Shown here: piece by piece, positions 8,398 through 16,477 of the stretch
Layout of the letters: the number at the start of each line of letters is the position of its first letter
Numbering within the stretch: position 1 is the first letter of the stretch
DNA from: Paenibacillus psychroresistens
Lineage (GTDB): Bacteria > Bacillota > Bacilli > Paenibacillales > NBRC-103111
Length of the DNA stretch: 64,000 bases
NCBI RefSeq assembly: GCF_009728935.1
Contig: NZ_CP034235.1
Span: forward strand, 4,564,001 to 4,628,000
Direction: 5' to 3'
Position numbers and translations under genes: made by a program
The notes under the pieces: generated by a model
The model's database searches: none
What the model was told of the DNA's origin: nothing
What the model saw: the letters and a program-made list of their open reading frames with translations, nothing else

Positions 8398-10116
8398 TTA
8401 TACAAAATCACCCATGATCATCTTATCTAGTGTATTGCCGGCGGCAACCATAGGAAAAACATTCTCTTCCTTGGCAACAACAAATTCCAGCAGCACAGGA
8501 CCATCCGTCTCTAAAGCCTGCCGCCAGATTTCCTCGGCTTCCGCTTTATTCGTTGCCCTTAGCCCTTTAACCCCATAGGCTGCAGCCAATTTAACAAAAT
8601 CCGGACTGCCAGCTAAATCAATATGGCTAAATCTATTATCATGAATAAGCTCCTGCAATTGTCTAACCATGCCTAAAACCTGATTATTAATGACAACTAT
8701 TTTTACAGGTATCTTGTTGATTGAACAGATAGCCAGCTCTTGCGCGCACATTTGCATTCCGCCATCACCATTAATTGAGATTACGAGGCGATCTGGATTG
8801 CCTGTTTGAGCGCCAATTGCGGCTGGAAATCCAAAGCCCATTGTGCCTAAACCGCCTGATGTAATCAAAGAGCGTGAATGCTTGAATTTATAAAATTGTG
8901 CCGTCCACATTTGATGCTGGCCTACATCTGTTGTAATAATGGCTTCCCCAGCTGTTGTCTCACTAATCATTTCTATGACAAACTGCGGTTTCAGCACCTC
9001 TGTGGAATCCTTATAACGCAGTGGAAATTGCTGCTTATTCTGTTCAATTGCTGCAAGCCAATGCTTGGTATTAGCCTGTTTAACATGCTGGTTAGCATAG
9101 GCTAGCATGGCTTTAATATCACCTATGCATGGAAGTTCCGTTCGAACATTCTTGCCAATCTCAGCAGGGTCAATATCCATATGAGCGAACTTTTGAGCTT
9201 TAGGCGCAAAGCCGTCGAGCTTCATGGTAACCCGATCATCATAACGTGAGCCAATAGATATGATAAGATCAGCCTGTTGAATAGCTGTGTTGGCAGTGAA
9301 GTTTCCATGCATCCCTGGCATCCCTATACTAAGCTCGTGTTTGCTTGGAAATCCACCTAATCCAAGCAACGTTGTAGTTACAGGTATTTGAGCCATTTGC
9401 ACGAATGCTAAGAGCTCTTCAGCTGCATCTGAATAAACAACACCGCCTCCAGCGATGATTACGGGTTTCTCTGCTGCGGCTATTGCTTCTAACAGTTTGT
9501 CTACCTGTTCATAATTAAATTCCAAGGATGGCTGATATCCACGAAGCAAAATTTTAGTCTCTTGCATCATAATTTGTTGATTGGAGATATCCTTAGGGAT
9601 ATCAATCAATACAGGACCTTTGCGTCCTGTATTCGCTATATAAAAAGCTTCTTGGATGATACGCTGCAGATCATTAACATCACGCACCAAGTAACTATGC
9701 TTTGTGATCGACATTGTCATACTAACGATATCCGCCTCTTGGAATGCATCTGTTCCCATTACCGTTGTTGGCACATTGCCCGTGATAATAACTAATGGAG
9801 TAGAATCCATGTAGGCAGTTGCGATTCCTGTAATTAAATTAGTTGCCCCTGGGCCTGAGGTCGCGATGCATACTCCAACCTTTCCCGTCGAACGCGCATA
9901 ACCATCAGCTGCATGAATCGCCCCTTGCTCATGTCGGGTCAAAATATGCTTAAAACCTGGCTTATCATACATGGCATTATAGATATAAAGTACGTTTCCA
10001 CCTGGGTAGCCAAAAACACATTCCACTCCTTCTGAGAGTAAACATTGCAATAGCAGCTCCGATCCTGTAATAGCCTTTTGTTCGGTTTCTTGATGATTTT
10101 GTTTGCTTGTTTCCAT
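8398..10116 (-). CDS. ilvB: Acetolactate synthase large (catalytic) subunit
   Basis: A 572-residue thiamine diphosphate enzyme that condenses two pyruvates, or pyruvate and 2-oxobutyrate, the first common step of branched-chain amino acid synthesis. The activating Glu is in TRHEQGAIHAADGYAR, the central FAD-type domain spans about 205-345, and the ThDP-Mg motif is INGDGGMQM through INNQ (about 452-485). Length and motifs fit the anabolic AHAS type. GGAGG precedes the ATG. Two tandem T-box leaders lie upstream, agreeing with an anabolic role. Unlike classical ilvBHC-leu operons, no ilvH/ilvN, ilvC or leuA follows: the next gene converges. It may be a second ilvB copy relying on a small subunit encoded elsewhere. 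Confidence 0.95.
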   Translation of the reverse strand: METSKQNHQETEQKAITGSELLLQCLLSEGVECVFGYPGGNVLYIYNAMYDKPGFKHILTRHEQGAIHAADGYARSTGKVGVCIATSGPGATNLITGIATAYMDSTPLVIITGNVPTTVMGTDAFQEADIVSMTMSITKHSYLVRDVNDLQRIIQEAFYIANTGRKGPVLIDIPKDISNQQIMMQETKILLRGYQPSLEFNYEQVDKLLEAIAAAEKPVIIAGGGVVYSDAAEELLAFVQMAQIPVTTTLLGLGGFPSKHELSIGMPGMHGNFTANTAIQQADLIISIGSRYDDRVTMKLDGFAPKAQKFAHMDIDPAEIGKNVRTELPCIGDIKAMLAYANQHVKQANTKHWLAAIEQNKQQFPLRYKDSTEVLKPQFVIEMISETTAGEAIITTDVGQHQMWTAQFYKFKHSRSLITSGGLGTMGFGFPAAIGAQTGNPDRLVISINGDGGMQMCAQELAICSINKIPVKIVVINNQVLGMVRQLQELIHDNRFSHIDLAGSPDFVKLAAAYGVKGLRATNKAEAEEIWRQALETDGPVLLEFVVAKEENVFPMVAAGNTLDKMIMGDFV

Positions 10117-10129
10117 GGTAGTACCTCCT

Positions 10130-10450
10130 TCAAATTAAAAAAGCTTTCGCCCCTTTAATGCCACAATGACTCTGTGACATTAAAGGGACGAAAGGAGAAT
10201 TTTCGTGGTACCACCCTGATTTACCGGTAATCTTGCGATTCCAGCCTCATGAAGTAAGACTATCCTTACCTCAAGCACTTTAACGTGTGCCAATCCGTTT
10301 GATTCTACTTTCCAGCTCAGCTTGCTATCAAACCGGATTTCGATCAAAAGCTCCGAGACGACATTACACAAAGTTTTAAGACAAAGGTTTCACCAATCCC
10401 TCTGCTCTCTGGACATAAACCAATTGTGTATTTTTCTCTTCATTGCATTT
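10130..10450 (-). ncRNA. T-box riboswitch leader, ilvB-proximal copy
   Basis: Read on the minus strand, this region carries the T-box (AGGGTGGTACCACG, 10204-10217), a Stem I region with the GGTGAAACC apical segment, and an intrinsic terminator whose arms pair around 10143-10194, followed by a T run before ilvB. The Stem I helix TACACAA/TTGTGTA covaries with the distal copy. The specifier strand reads ATGTCGTCTC; the triplet GTC (Val) is present, fitting a branched-chain enzyme. T-boxes read through when uncharged tRNA binds, so ilvB should rise on amino acid starvation. Confidence 0.93.
10204..10217 (-). promoter_or_regulatory. Conserved T-box sequence of the proximal leader
   Basis: AGGGTGGTACCACG on the minus strand, the antiterminator bulge element that contacts the tRNA acceptor end. 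Confidence 0.93.
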
Positions 10451-10457
10451 TGGATAA

Positions 10458-10782
10458 TAAAAAAACCTCTCGCCCCTCTAAAATCACAAAAACTTAGTGA
10501 CTTTAAAGGGACGAAAGGAGAAATTTCGCGGTACCACCCTGATTTACCGGAATTCTTGCGAATCCGGTCTCATGAGGAAAGACAATCCTTCCCTCAAGCA
10601 CAATAACGAGTGCCAATCCGTTTGATTCTACTCGCCATCCCCCAGAAGGCTGACTGACTTTCGATCAAAGGCTCAGAGATGACATCACACAACGCTTTAA
10701 GACAAAGGTTTCACCAATCCCTCTGCTCTCTGAACATAACTCACTTGTGTGTTTTTCTCTTCATTGCCGTTTCATTTAATTT
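10458..10782 (-). ncRNA. T-box riboswitch leader, promoter-proximal copy
   Basis: A second complete T-box leader precedes the first in the same transcript. It has its own T-box (AGGGTGGTACCGCG, 10527-10540) and its own terminator (arms within 10466-10519 followed by TTTTTTT at 10459-10465). Stem I shares long identical stretches with the proximal copy, but helix CACACAA/TTGTGTG carries a compensatory C-G for T-A change. The specifier strand reads ATGTCATCTC, so GTC followed by A, or ATC one position on, are the plausible codons. The two leaders act in series, so both must be antiterminated for ilvB expression. Confidence 0.93.
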
Positions 10783-10788
10783 ATTAAC

Positions 10789-10817
10789 ATATTAGCGAAT
10801 CAATTTCATAATTCCAA
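10789..10817 (-). promoter_or_regulatory. Hybrid ilvB promoter: -35 inside the IS, -10 in the flank
   Basis: On the minus strand TTGGAA (10812-10817) and TAATAT (10789-10794) are separated by 17 nt, directly upstream of the tandem T-boxes. The -35 lies just inside the left end of the insertion sequence; the -10 lies outside it and overlaps the duplicated TAGC target. Confidence 0.65.
10797..10811 (+). repeat. Left terminal inverted repeat of the insertion sequence
   Basis: GAATCAATTTCATAA, perfect reverse complement of 12358-12372, preceded by the TAGC target repeat. Confidence 0.85.
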
Positions 10818-10927
10818 AGCCTTATTGCGCTTAAGTTTTTAGAGCATAAAAAAAGGAGTGCCTCCCCAAATCTCGAAGTGTTTAGTACCCCTACCAGACA
10901 CTGATGAGAAGAAAGGAGCATCTCCCA

Positions 10928-12298
10928 ATGTACAATATTCAACAAGAAAGTCTGTTTTCCTTGCAGGATTTATTAGAAATGTCACCCAAAGATACGTTTG
11001 CTTATCTTTTTGAGACGTTAGATATTAATCCATTCTTACGCGTTGTATCTAAAAAGGCATTTTTAGGGGCACCAACTCAGCTCAACTACGTAGCTATGCT
11101 GCAATCTTTATTCATTCGAATCGTTGAACGTATTCCAACCATTAAAGATCTGCGGAAACGATTGAAACGAAGTATCGAATTTAGCACGGATTGTGGATTT
11201 ATGGGTTCTGATCGAATTCCAAGTGAAGCTTCTTACACGCGACTTATCCAGAAACTACTACAATCGGAAGTGTTCCAGCAGTCTCAACAAGACCTAGTCA
11301 AGCAAGCGTTTCATGAGGGTTTTATCGATGCTTCCGCGGTAGCTATAGATGCAACTCATGTTGAAGCCAGAGATCGTCAACCCGAGAAAAAGAAGGAAGA
11401 CAGTCAACCACTAAACACGAAAACGCCAACGAAGAAACGGGGACGCAAGTCCAAGGGTGAGCGAGAACAATGGCTCAAGGAACAGTTGGAACTGGAAGAG
11501 AATCGAACGTTATTCGAGAAAAAGGTAGAAACCCAAGCCTCCTACAGCTATGACGAGTTGGTGAAGGAAATCCCGTTAACTCCAGCCTGGGGCGTAAAGA
11601 AAAATTCGGAAGGCAAGAATGTATTCTGGTACGGTTTCAAAGCCCATCTTGTCGTCGACTGCAAAAGCCAATATATCCTTACAGCCTTACTTACATCAGG
11701 AAATATGAATGATGGAAAGTTGGCCATTCCCTTACTTAAAGGACTTGCTGAAAAGCATCCTGAACTAGCCATTTCTCAAGTGATCGCGGATGCAGGTTAT
11801 GATCTCGTACCGATTTATAAGCAAGTCGAGAGCATGGGTGCAAGGGCCCTCATCGATTACAACCGCCGGAATGAACATCAAGAAGATGGCATGGATAAAT
11901 ACTTTCGTCCCGTCTGTAAAGAAGGTCATTCTTATCGATACGATAGTTTTGACCCGAAGTACGAAACGATCAAATACACACAGCCCAAAGAATGTTCAAC
12001 CTGCCCTTTTAACGATGGACACTGTCAGAAAGTATTTAAGAAAAAGATCGATGATAACCCAAGAAGATATACGGTTCCAGCACGTGGTAGTGACCGATAT
12101 AGGGAACAGTACAAAAAAAGAACAGCCGTTGAACGTGTAAATGCCTACTTAAAAGAGTTCTTTCAACTAAATAACATTCGCCATCGTGGCGCATTAGCAA
12201 AGGTTGATTTTGAATTCGCCTGTCTGACCTACACGGCATGCAAATTAACAGCTGACCGATTAAATCAATACATTAAAATGAAAAAGTCTACTGCTTAG
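10928..12298 (+). CDS. IS1182-like DDE transposase
   Basis: A 456-residue transposase. The N-terminal part (about 1-120) is the InsH-type domain (DUF772-like, with SLFIRIVERIPTIKDLRKRL). The DDE core follows: first Asp in AIDATHVEARD, second in VIADAGYD, Glu in TAVERVNAYLKE. A Lys/Arg-rich linker (KKRGRKSKGEREQWLKEQL) and a Cys cluster (ECSTCPFNDGHC) typify this transposase group. I choose the ATG at 10928 because AAAGGAG lies 9 nt upstream; an ATG at 10904 has no ribosome site. No frameshift or stop, so probably active. Confidence 0.92.
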   Translation: MYNIQQESLFSLQDLLEMSPKDTFAYLFETLDINPFLRVVSKKAFLGAPTQLNYVAMLQSLFIRIVERIPTIKDLRKRLKRSIEFSTDCGFMGSDRIPSEASYTRLIQKLLQSEVFQQSQQDLVKQAFHEGFIDASAVAIDATHVEARDRQPEKKKEDSQPLNTKTPTKKRGRKSKGEREQWLKEQLELEENRTLFEKKVETQASYSYDELVKEIPLTPAWGVKKNSEGKNVFWYGFKAHLVVDCKSQYILTALLTSGNMNDGKLAIPLLKGLAEKHPELAISQVIADAGYDLVPIYKQVESMGARALIDYNRRNEHQEDGMDKYFRPVCKEGHSYRYDSFDPKYETIKYTQPKECSTCPFNDGHCQKVFKKKIDDNPRRYTVPARGSDRYREQYKKRTAVERVNAYLKEFFQLNNIRHRGALAKVDFEFACLTYTACKLTADRLNQYIKMKKSTA

Positions 12299-12357
12299 CA
12301 CTTTTTTAAAAAATCATAGTATGAATATTCGGTCAGCCTGTCTATAAAGAAAATGAT

Positions 12358-12372
12358 TTATGAAATTGATTC
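12358..12372 (-). repeat. Right terminal inverted repeat of the insertion sequence
   Basis: TTATGAAATTGATTC on the plus strand, perfect reverse complement of the left end, followed directly by TAGC. Confidence 0.85.
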
Positions 12373-12414
12373 TAGCATATACAATTTAATTTACAAGTCA
12401 TTTTTATAAATTTC

Positions 12415-12711
12415 TTATTCCTCAGCTTCCGCATAATTCGCTTTACAAAAAGCGGCAAGGACTTCCACTTCATCATCTTCGAGATCAAAGTCCTGATAAA
12501 TCTCGGTATCTTTCTCGAAAATCTCATACTTAAGCAATACTGATTTATTCTCATCAATTAAATATAACGCACGTACGTACATGCCATTCTCGGAATATAA
12601 TTCGTCATCATCAGGCACATCCAAATCCAGCAAAAATTCATATCGTTTCCCGCTTAAAATACCAAATGGATCTTTAATTAGCTCGACTGTATAGCTAGAA
12701 ATTGTTAACAT
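12415..12711 (-). CDS. DUF6509-like small acidic protein
   Basis: A 98-residue acidic cytosolic protein beginning MLTISSYTVELIKDPFGILSGKRYEFLLDL, a pattern I associate with the Bacillus/Paenibacillus DUF6509 family (sometimes misnamed pullulanase). The C-terminal third is very rich in Glu and Asp (QDFDLEDDEVEVLAAFCKANYAEAEE region). No signal peptide or membrane helix. Function unknown. It lies between the IS right end and the SgrR-like gene, transcribed leftward toward the IS, and no obvious terminator separates it from the element. Confidence 0.7.
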   Translation of the reverse strand: MLTISSYTVELIKDPFGILSGKRYEFLLDLDVPDDDELYSENGMYVRALYLIDENKSVLLKYEIFEKDTEIYQDFDLEDDEVEVLAAFCKANYAEAEE

Positions 12712-12806
12712 AACTTCACCCTTCCTCTTCCTCGTTTTGTAAGTATATCAAGAAAAACGCAATCTTAAAAGTTTCCAGAAAACAATATAGAAAGGGAGAA
12801 TTATTC

Positions 12807-14615
12807 TCATACCTTAGACTCAAACCATACGCTCCGAAAATCAACCCAGCCTAAAGAGTTCAAATGTACCCCTTTTAAAGATGGATGTACCTGCGTTTTC
12901 AGCTGACGGTGGTATAAAAAAAGCACGGCATCATCCTGCTTCAGCATCTGCTCCAGCTCTTTAGCTATTTTATAACGTTCCACAGGTATGGGCTCCTCAT
13001 ATACTCTTTTGATGATCCCCTTCATCTGCTCGTGATGCTGTGGGCTCATACTCTTATGAAAGCAGGTATTCTCACTAAGGAAGATCTCAATTAATGAAAA
13101 AGCAGATTCATCCTCCGTTACAATTGAACCAATCGCTAAGTCGGATTCTTTGATTTTTATTAATTGCTGTGCACCATTTTTAGGTGGTTGAATAATCTCC
13201 AGTTGAATACCTAAAATTTCACATTCTTTAACAAACCATTGCATGCTCTCATTCGTCATAGCTCCATAGATAGTCACTTTTTCTTGATTATACCCACTCT
13301 CTGCAAGCAGCTTGCGGGCTAATGGCAGATCATAGCTGGACTCAAATTGGCTCACCTCAGGATCTGGGAAAAAGCTCCCAACCTCTTTAGTATTTTCGGG
13401 TACCATGATATCTAATAGCTTCTTACGATTCAAACCATGATGCAAGGCTTGACGAAACCATTTATGCTGCTGAGGGCCATCTTGAGATAAATTGAATGTG
13501 AGGAAATGACAGGCTATTGAACTAGTTTCAATTACCAACCATTCATCTGGCGCGTTAATCCCCCGTTCCCCGCAAAGGTAATTGCGCATTTGATAGGAAT
13601 CTGTATCTCGTTTCTCACTATCCAGCTTTCGTTCTGGAGTCAACCATATTTCAACCCTGTCTAGATGAGGCCGCTTGTCAAAATAACGGTGGTAAGCTTC
13701 AAGCACAATCATATTCTCATCATTTTTAACTAGCTTAAATGGACCTGTTCCCACCGGCAGCTGCATGAATTGCTCACCCAAATCTTTAACAGCATCCTGA
13801 GGTACTATGGAAGTAGCGTCAAAGCTTAAAAATCTCAAGAATAAATGATTAGCAGCTTTTAAATAAATACTGACTACATGATTATTTACCACTTCTATCC
13901 GCTCAATATCAGCTACTAACCAGCGAAAGGGTGACTTAATCTCATTATCCAGCAGCCTTTCTAAGGTAAACTTTACATCATGTGCCGTCAGCTCTCTGCC
14001 ATGGTGAAAATAAACCCCTTTGCGCAGGTAAAAGCTCCATTCCGTACCCTGCTCATTCTTCGTCCAATAGTGGGCTAGATGTGGCTCGAAGCTCTCGTTC
14101 TGAGTATTGTATTTAACCAAGCAATCAAAAACATTTTTGACTAAATGTGACTCGACGGCATAATAAATAAATGCTGGATCAATGAATTTTATCGTTTTAT
14201 CATAGGGAATACGCAAAGTTTCCAAGACATTCATATTATTCGTTTCTGTACGATAGCCAAAGTGAGTATCCAGCCAATACATAAACTGGTCCTTAACAAA
14301 AGGTAACTGTGCATAGTCTTCTAGAAAAGCAAAGGCTTGTTTAAGATCGCCTTTCTCCACATACTCCTGGGCAATTTGCAGGACAAGTGATTCTCTTGAA
14401 ACCAGAAATGTCATGTGCGAGCGATTCCCGCGTCCTCTCCCTGCAATCCAATCGATCCATTGCCGCTCCTCCATCTTACGGAGAATTAAATTTACATTAC
14501 GCCCCGAGCATTCAAACAAATCCGTTAACTCTTGAAGTGTAATCTCAAAGCTAACTCCTCTAGCCACCGTTGGGTTCAATTGTCTAATTTTTAAGTAATA
14601 GTGTTCCAGAATCAT
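12807..14615 (-). CDS. SgrR-like regulator: HTH fused to an ABC solute-binding domain
   Basis: 602 residues without a signal peptide. Residues 1-115 form an SgrR-type winged helix (LTDLFECSGRNVNLILRKMEERQW). Residues about 160-600 match the extracellular solute-binding protein family 5 fold (SFYLRKGVYFHHGRELTAHDVKFTLERL, PVGTGPFKLV, FRQALHHGLNRKKLLDIM). Such proteins sense a small molecule through a cytoplasmic binding-protein-like domain; E. coli SgrR responds to sugar-phosphate stress, while many Firmicute members adjoin transporters. No transporter is adjacent here. GGAG precedes the ATG, although a GTG/TTG alternative cannot be excluded. Confidence 0.9.
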   Translation of the reverse strand: MILEHYYLKIRQLNPTVARGVSFEITLQELTDLFECSGRNVNLILRKMEERQWIDWIAGRGRGNRSHMTFLVSRESLVLQIAQEYVEKGDLKQAFAFLEDYAQLPFVKDQFMYWLDTHFGYRTETNNMNVLETLRIPYDKTIKFIDPAFIYYAVESHLVKNVFDCLVKYNTQNESFEPHLAHYWTKNEQGTEWSFYLRKGVYFHHGRELTAHDVKFTLERLLDNEIKSPFRWLVADIERIEVVNNHVVSIYLKAANHLFLRFLSFDATSIVPQDAVKDLGEQFMQLPVGTGPFKLVKNDENMIVLEAYHRYFDKRPHLDRVEIWLTPERKLDSEKRDTDSYQMRNYLCGERGINAPDEWLVIETSSIACHFLTFNLSQDGPQQHKWFRQALHHGLNRKKLLDIMVPENTKEVGSFFPDPEVSQFESSYDLPLARKLLAESGYNQEKVTIYGAMTNESMQWFVKECEILGIQLEIIQPPKNGAQQLIKIKESDLAIGSIVTEDESAFSLIEIFLSENTCFHKSMSPQHHEQMKGIIKRVYEEPIPVERYKIAKELEQMLKQDDAVLFLYHRQLKTQVHPSLKGVHLNSLGWVDFRSVWFESKV

Positions 14616-14718
14616 CGTAGGCCCAACTCCTTTTTAAAAGGTGAAATATATAAATTATATTTTACAATTTTTATTCATCTTTATCTAGCTATAATTAAGT
14701 CATAAGGGAGTGAAGCAT

Positions 14719-14877
14719 ATGAACAGCTTTTACGAATATGAAACCAGAATGAATCAAGTTAAATCCGAAATCGAAAAAAAAGCACGCGAGGCTTGGAAAT
14801 TAACACCTCATGTGCCGCATAAACATTTAAATTTTCAATTTATTAAGAGTTTCATGCTTTGGCTGCAAAGCCTTTAA
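14719..14877 (+). CDS. Hypothetical 52-residue protein
   Basis: A short ORF with good initiation signals: AAGGGAG at 14704-14710 lies 8 nt before the ATG, and TATAAT stands at 14690-14695. The product is hydrophilic and basic in the middle (EIEKKAREAWKL) and ends with an amphipathic segment FIKSFMLWLQSL. I recognise no family. Its stop codon overlaps by 4 nt the stop of the convergent ferric-reductase-like gene, leaving no room for a terminator. It is divergent from the SgrR-like gene, which often regulates a divergent partner, but that is only positional. Confidence 0.5.
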   Translation: MNSFYEYETRMNQVKSEIEKKAREAWKLTPHVPHKHLNFQFIKSFMLWLQSL

Positions 14878-15461
14878 AAGTCACGTTGAACAGTAGATTT
14901 AAGTTTAGAGGACTTAAACCTTGATGATGTTGGTACTAGAGCAGCTCGCAAGGCAGTCAATGAAATAACTAATGTAATCGAACCAAAGTAAACCCATCTA
15001 ATCCCAGATAAGTTGCTGTCTGTCCCAAGGAAATAACCATGAATAAACGCCATTATGAAGATCGGATAAGATAGCATATGGATCAGCAGCCAAACTTTTT
15101 TCTGGAGTTTATGGCGAATATCAGAGGTGAAAATAAGCAGCAGCATCCCATAAACACTTAAGGTACCTAGGCCATTCAGAACTGGAGCGCGCACAGCTGT
15201 AAATGGAATTAACACCTCACTCCAGTTAAATGCCGTATATTGATCTATAACCGTAATCATCCCGTGCAACATGCCAATACCTGTACCTGAGATAGTAGAA
15301 AAAGTATGCATTTTATGCAATCTCACCTTGTTTTTACCTTTAAAAAAAGGAAAGCTGTAGAGGATTCCTAAACAAATTCCAACAGCTAAGAGAATATATG
15401 ATGCGATGCCTGACGAACGAATAATCTGCCAGATCGGTAAGGTTGTAATGAGCTCAATCAT
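14874..15461 (-). CDS. Ferric reductase-like transmembrane (heme b) protein
   Basis: 195 residues with about six membrane helices and the ferric_reduct domain layout. Likely heme-ligating histidines occur in paired helices: LHKMHTFS and GMLHGMIT, then LLIHMLSYPIFIMAFIHGYFLGTD. The end of the domain, HG...GTD, is typical of the family. It lacks the FAD and NAD domains of full ferric reductases, so it resembles the membrane subunit type (as in MsrQ). The ATG at 15461 is preceded by AGGAGG and lies 1 nt after the ApbE stop. Operon partner ApbE attaches FMN covalently to proteins, suggesting a membrane flavin/heme electron-transfer unit. Confidence 0.85.
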   Translation of the reverse strand: MIELITTLPIWQIIRSSGIASYILLAVGICLGILYSFPFFKGKNKVRLHKMHTFSTISGTGIGMLHGMITVIDQYTAFNWSEVLIPFTAVRAPVLNGLGTLSVYGMLLLIFTSDIRHKLQKKVWLLIHMLSYPIFIMAFIHGYFLGTDSNLSGIRWVYFGSITLVISLTALRAALVPTSSRFKSSKLKSTVQRDF

Positions 15462-15462
15462 C

Positions 15463-16449
15463 TTAACAACCTCCTACATGATAATGATCGATTTCCAGCT
15501 CAAGCCAATGTGAATCCAGTAATGCCTTTTCTCCATAATAATGCGTTTCTTGCTGTGCAGTAAAAATAATTGCTTCATAATCCTCTGTTTTGGCGTTTAA
15601 TAATTCTATCCCCTCAGAGCAGCCTACAATGCAAATTACCTTTGCCCAAATCTCACAATCGATCACATTTTTCCCCATAACCATGCATTGTACAACCTCA
15701 TTATCACTAGGCAGCATTGTCCTCGGATCAATAATATGATGCATGCTACCTAGCTCATTCTGCCACTGTCTACCCAATTTACTAGAGGTTGCTATAGAAC
15801 CATTAGACATAACCAGCTGTCCCAATTCTTCATTCGCTTGCCATGGATTTTCAATTCCTATGACCCAAGGCAGCTCGTTAGCAGTAGAAGAATGATTCCA
15901 ACAAGTAAGATCACCGCCAGCATTAATGATTCCTTTATCGATCAATAGCTTCTTCTGAAAATGATTAGCCAATCGTTGGACTGCCCAGCTCTTGACGATT
16001 CCACCCAAATCCATTGTGACCTGTTCAGGCAATTGAATCGATTTCATGCCATTATCTATTATAATGGAGTGTCTCTGATTAGAGTTAGCTGCTCTATGTG
16101 TTTTAATGTTATTGGCGGTTATTAGCTGTTCGAAGGATTCCGTATAGCCTGCATTAAGTAAACTATTTAATAATAGCGGATCGAATATACCATTGGTTAA
16201 TTGCCGATACATTTCAGCAAGTTGAACGACCTCAAGCATCGTTTCTGATACCAGGCAGCAATCCCCGGCTAAGCGATTTAGCTGACTTAGCTCGCTTTGC
16301 GGGATAAATCTGCTGAAGCGATCTTCTACATAACGGAACCAATTTTTAGCGAAGGCTTCAGTTCCAGCAGCAGCTTCATCTACACTACAGAAGGTCAATT
16401 CTACTTGAGTATTCATTGCGTTAAATGTAACTTGATGCTGAGAAACCAT
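15463..16449 (-). CDS. apbE: FAD:protein FMN transferase
   Basis: About 328 residues. ApbE uses FAD and Mg2+ to attach FMN by a phosphoester bond to Thr/Ser of a target protein. Supporting features are FNAMNTQVELTFC near the start, RFSRFIPQSELSQLN (the ERFSRFxxxSELxxLN family signature), MDLGGIVKSWAVQRL (the DLGGIAKG-like motif), IINAGGDL and MHHIIDPRT. I start at the ATG at 16449, which has AAGGAGG 8 nt upstream; a longer reading from 16596 would overlap the preceding gene. No Cys lipobox or signal peptide is seen, so a cytoplasmic form is likely. No FMN-accepting protein is recognisable in the window. Confidence 0.93.
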   Translation of the reverse strand: MVSQHQVTFNAMNTQVELTFCSVDEAAAGTEAFAKNWFRYVEDRFSRFIPQSELSQLNRLAGDCCLVSETMLEVVQLAEMYRQLTNGIFDPLLLNSLLNAGYTESFEQLITANNIKTHRAANSNQRHSIIIDNGMKSIQLPEQVTMDLGGIVKSWAVQRLANHFQKKLLIDKGIINAGGDLTCWNHSSTANELPWVIGIENPWQANEELGQLVMSNGSIATSSKLGRQWQNELGSMHHIIDPRTMLPSDNEVVQCMVMGKNVIDCEIWAKVICIVGCSEGIELLNAKTEDYEAIIFTAQQETHYYGEKALLDSHWLELEIDHYHVGGC

Positions 16450-16477
16450 AACTCCCGCCTCCTTTTCACTCGTCCAT

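Larger units (their letters stand above)
10797..12372 (+). mobile_element. IS1182-like insertion sequence, 1576 bp, apparently intact
   Basis: The ends are defined by a perfect 15-bp inverted repeat: left 10797-10811 (GAATCAATTTCATAA) and right 12358-12372. A 4-bp direct repeat TAGC flanks them at 10793-10796 and 12373-12376. It encloses one full-length DDE transposase. The reconstructed empty target is ATAT-TAGC-ATAT, a near-symmetric AT-rich site. The element sits in the promoter region of ilvB. Family assignment rests on the transposase; the ends were found by eye. The intact ORF and perfect repeats suggest a recent insertion. Confidence 0.85.

Noticed and set aside
10180..10606. Short ORFs on both strands within the T-box region
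   Set aside because: They lie in strongly structured leader RNA with clear T-box elements and lack ribosome sites.
10141..10740. Long near-identical repeat copies that could be a mobile repeat
   Set aside because: The copies are explained by two T-box leaders in series with compensatory base changes, not by a transposable repeat.
11790..12140. A 116-codon ORF in another frame of the transposase
   Set aside because: It is contained in the transposase coding sequence; no slippery site or second-ORF layout was seen.
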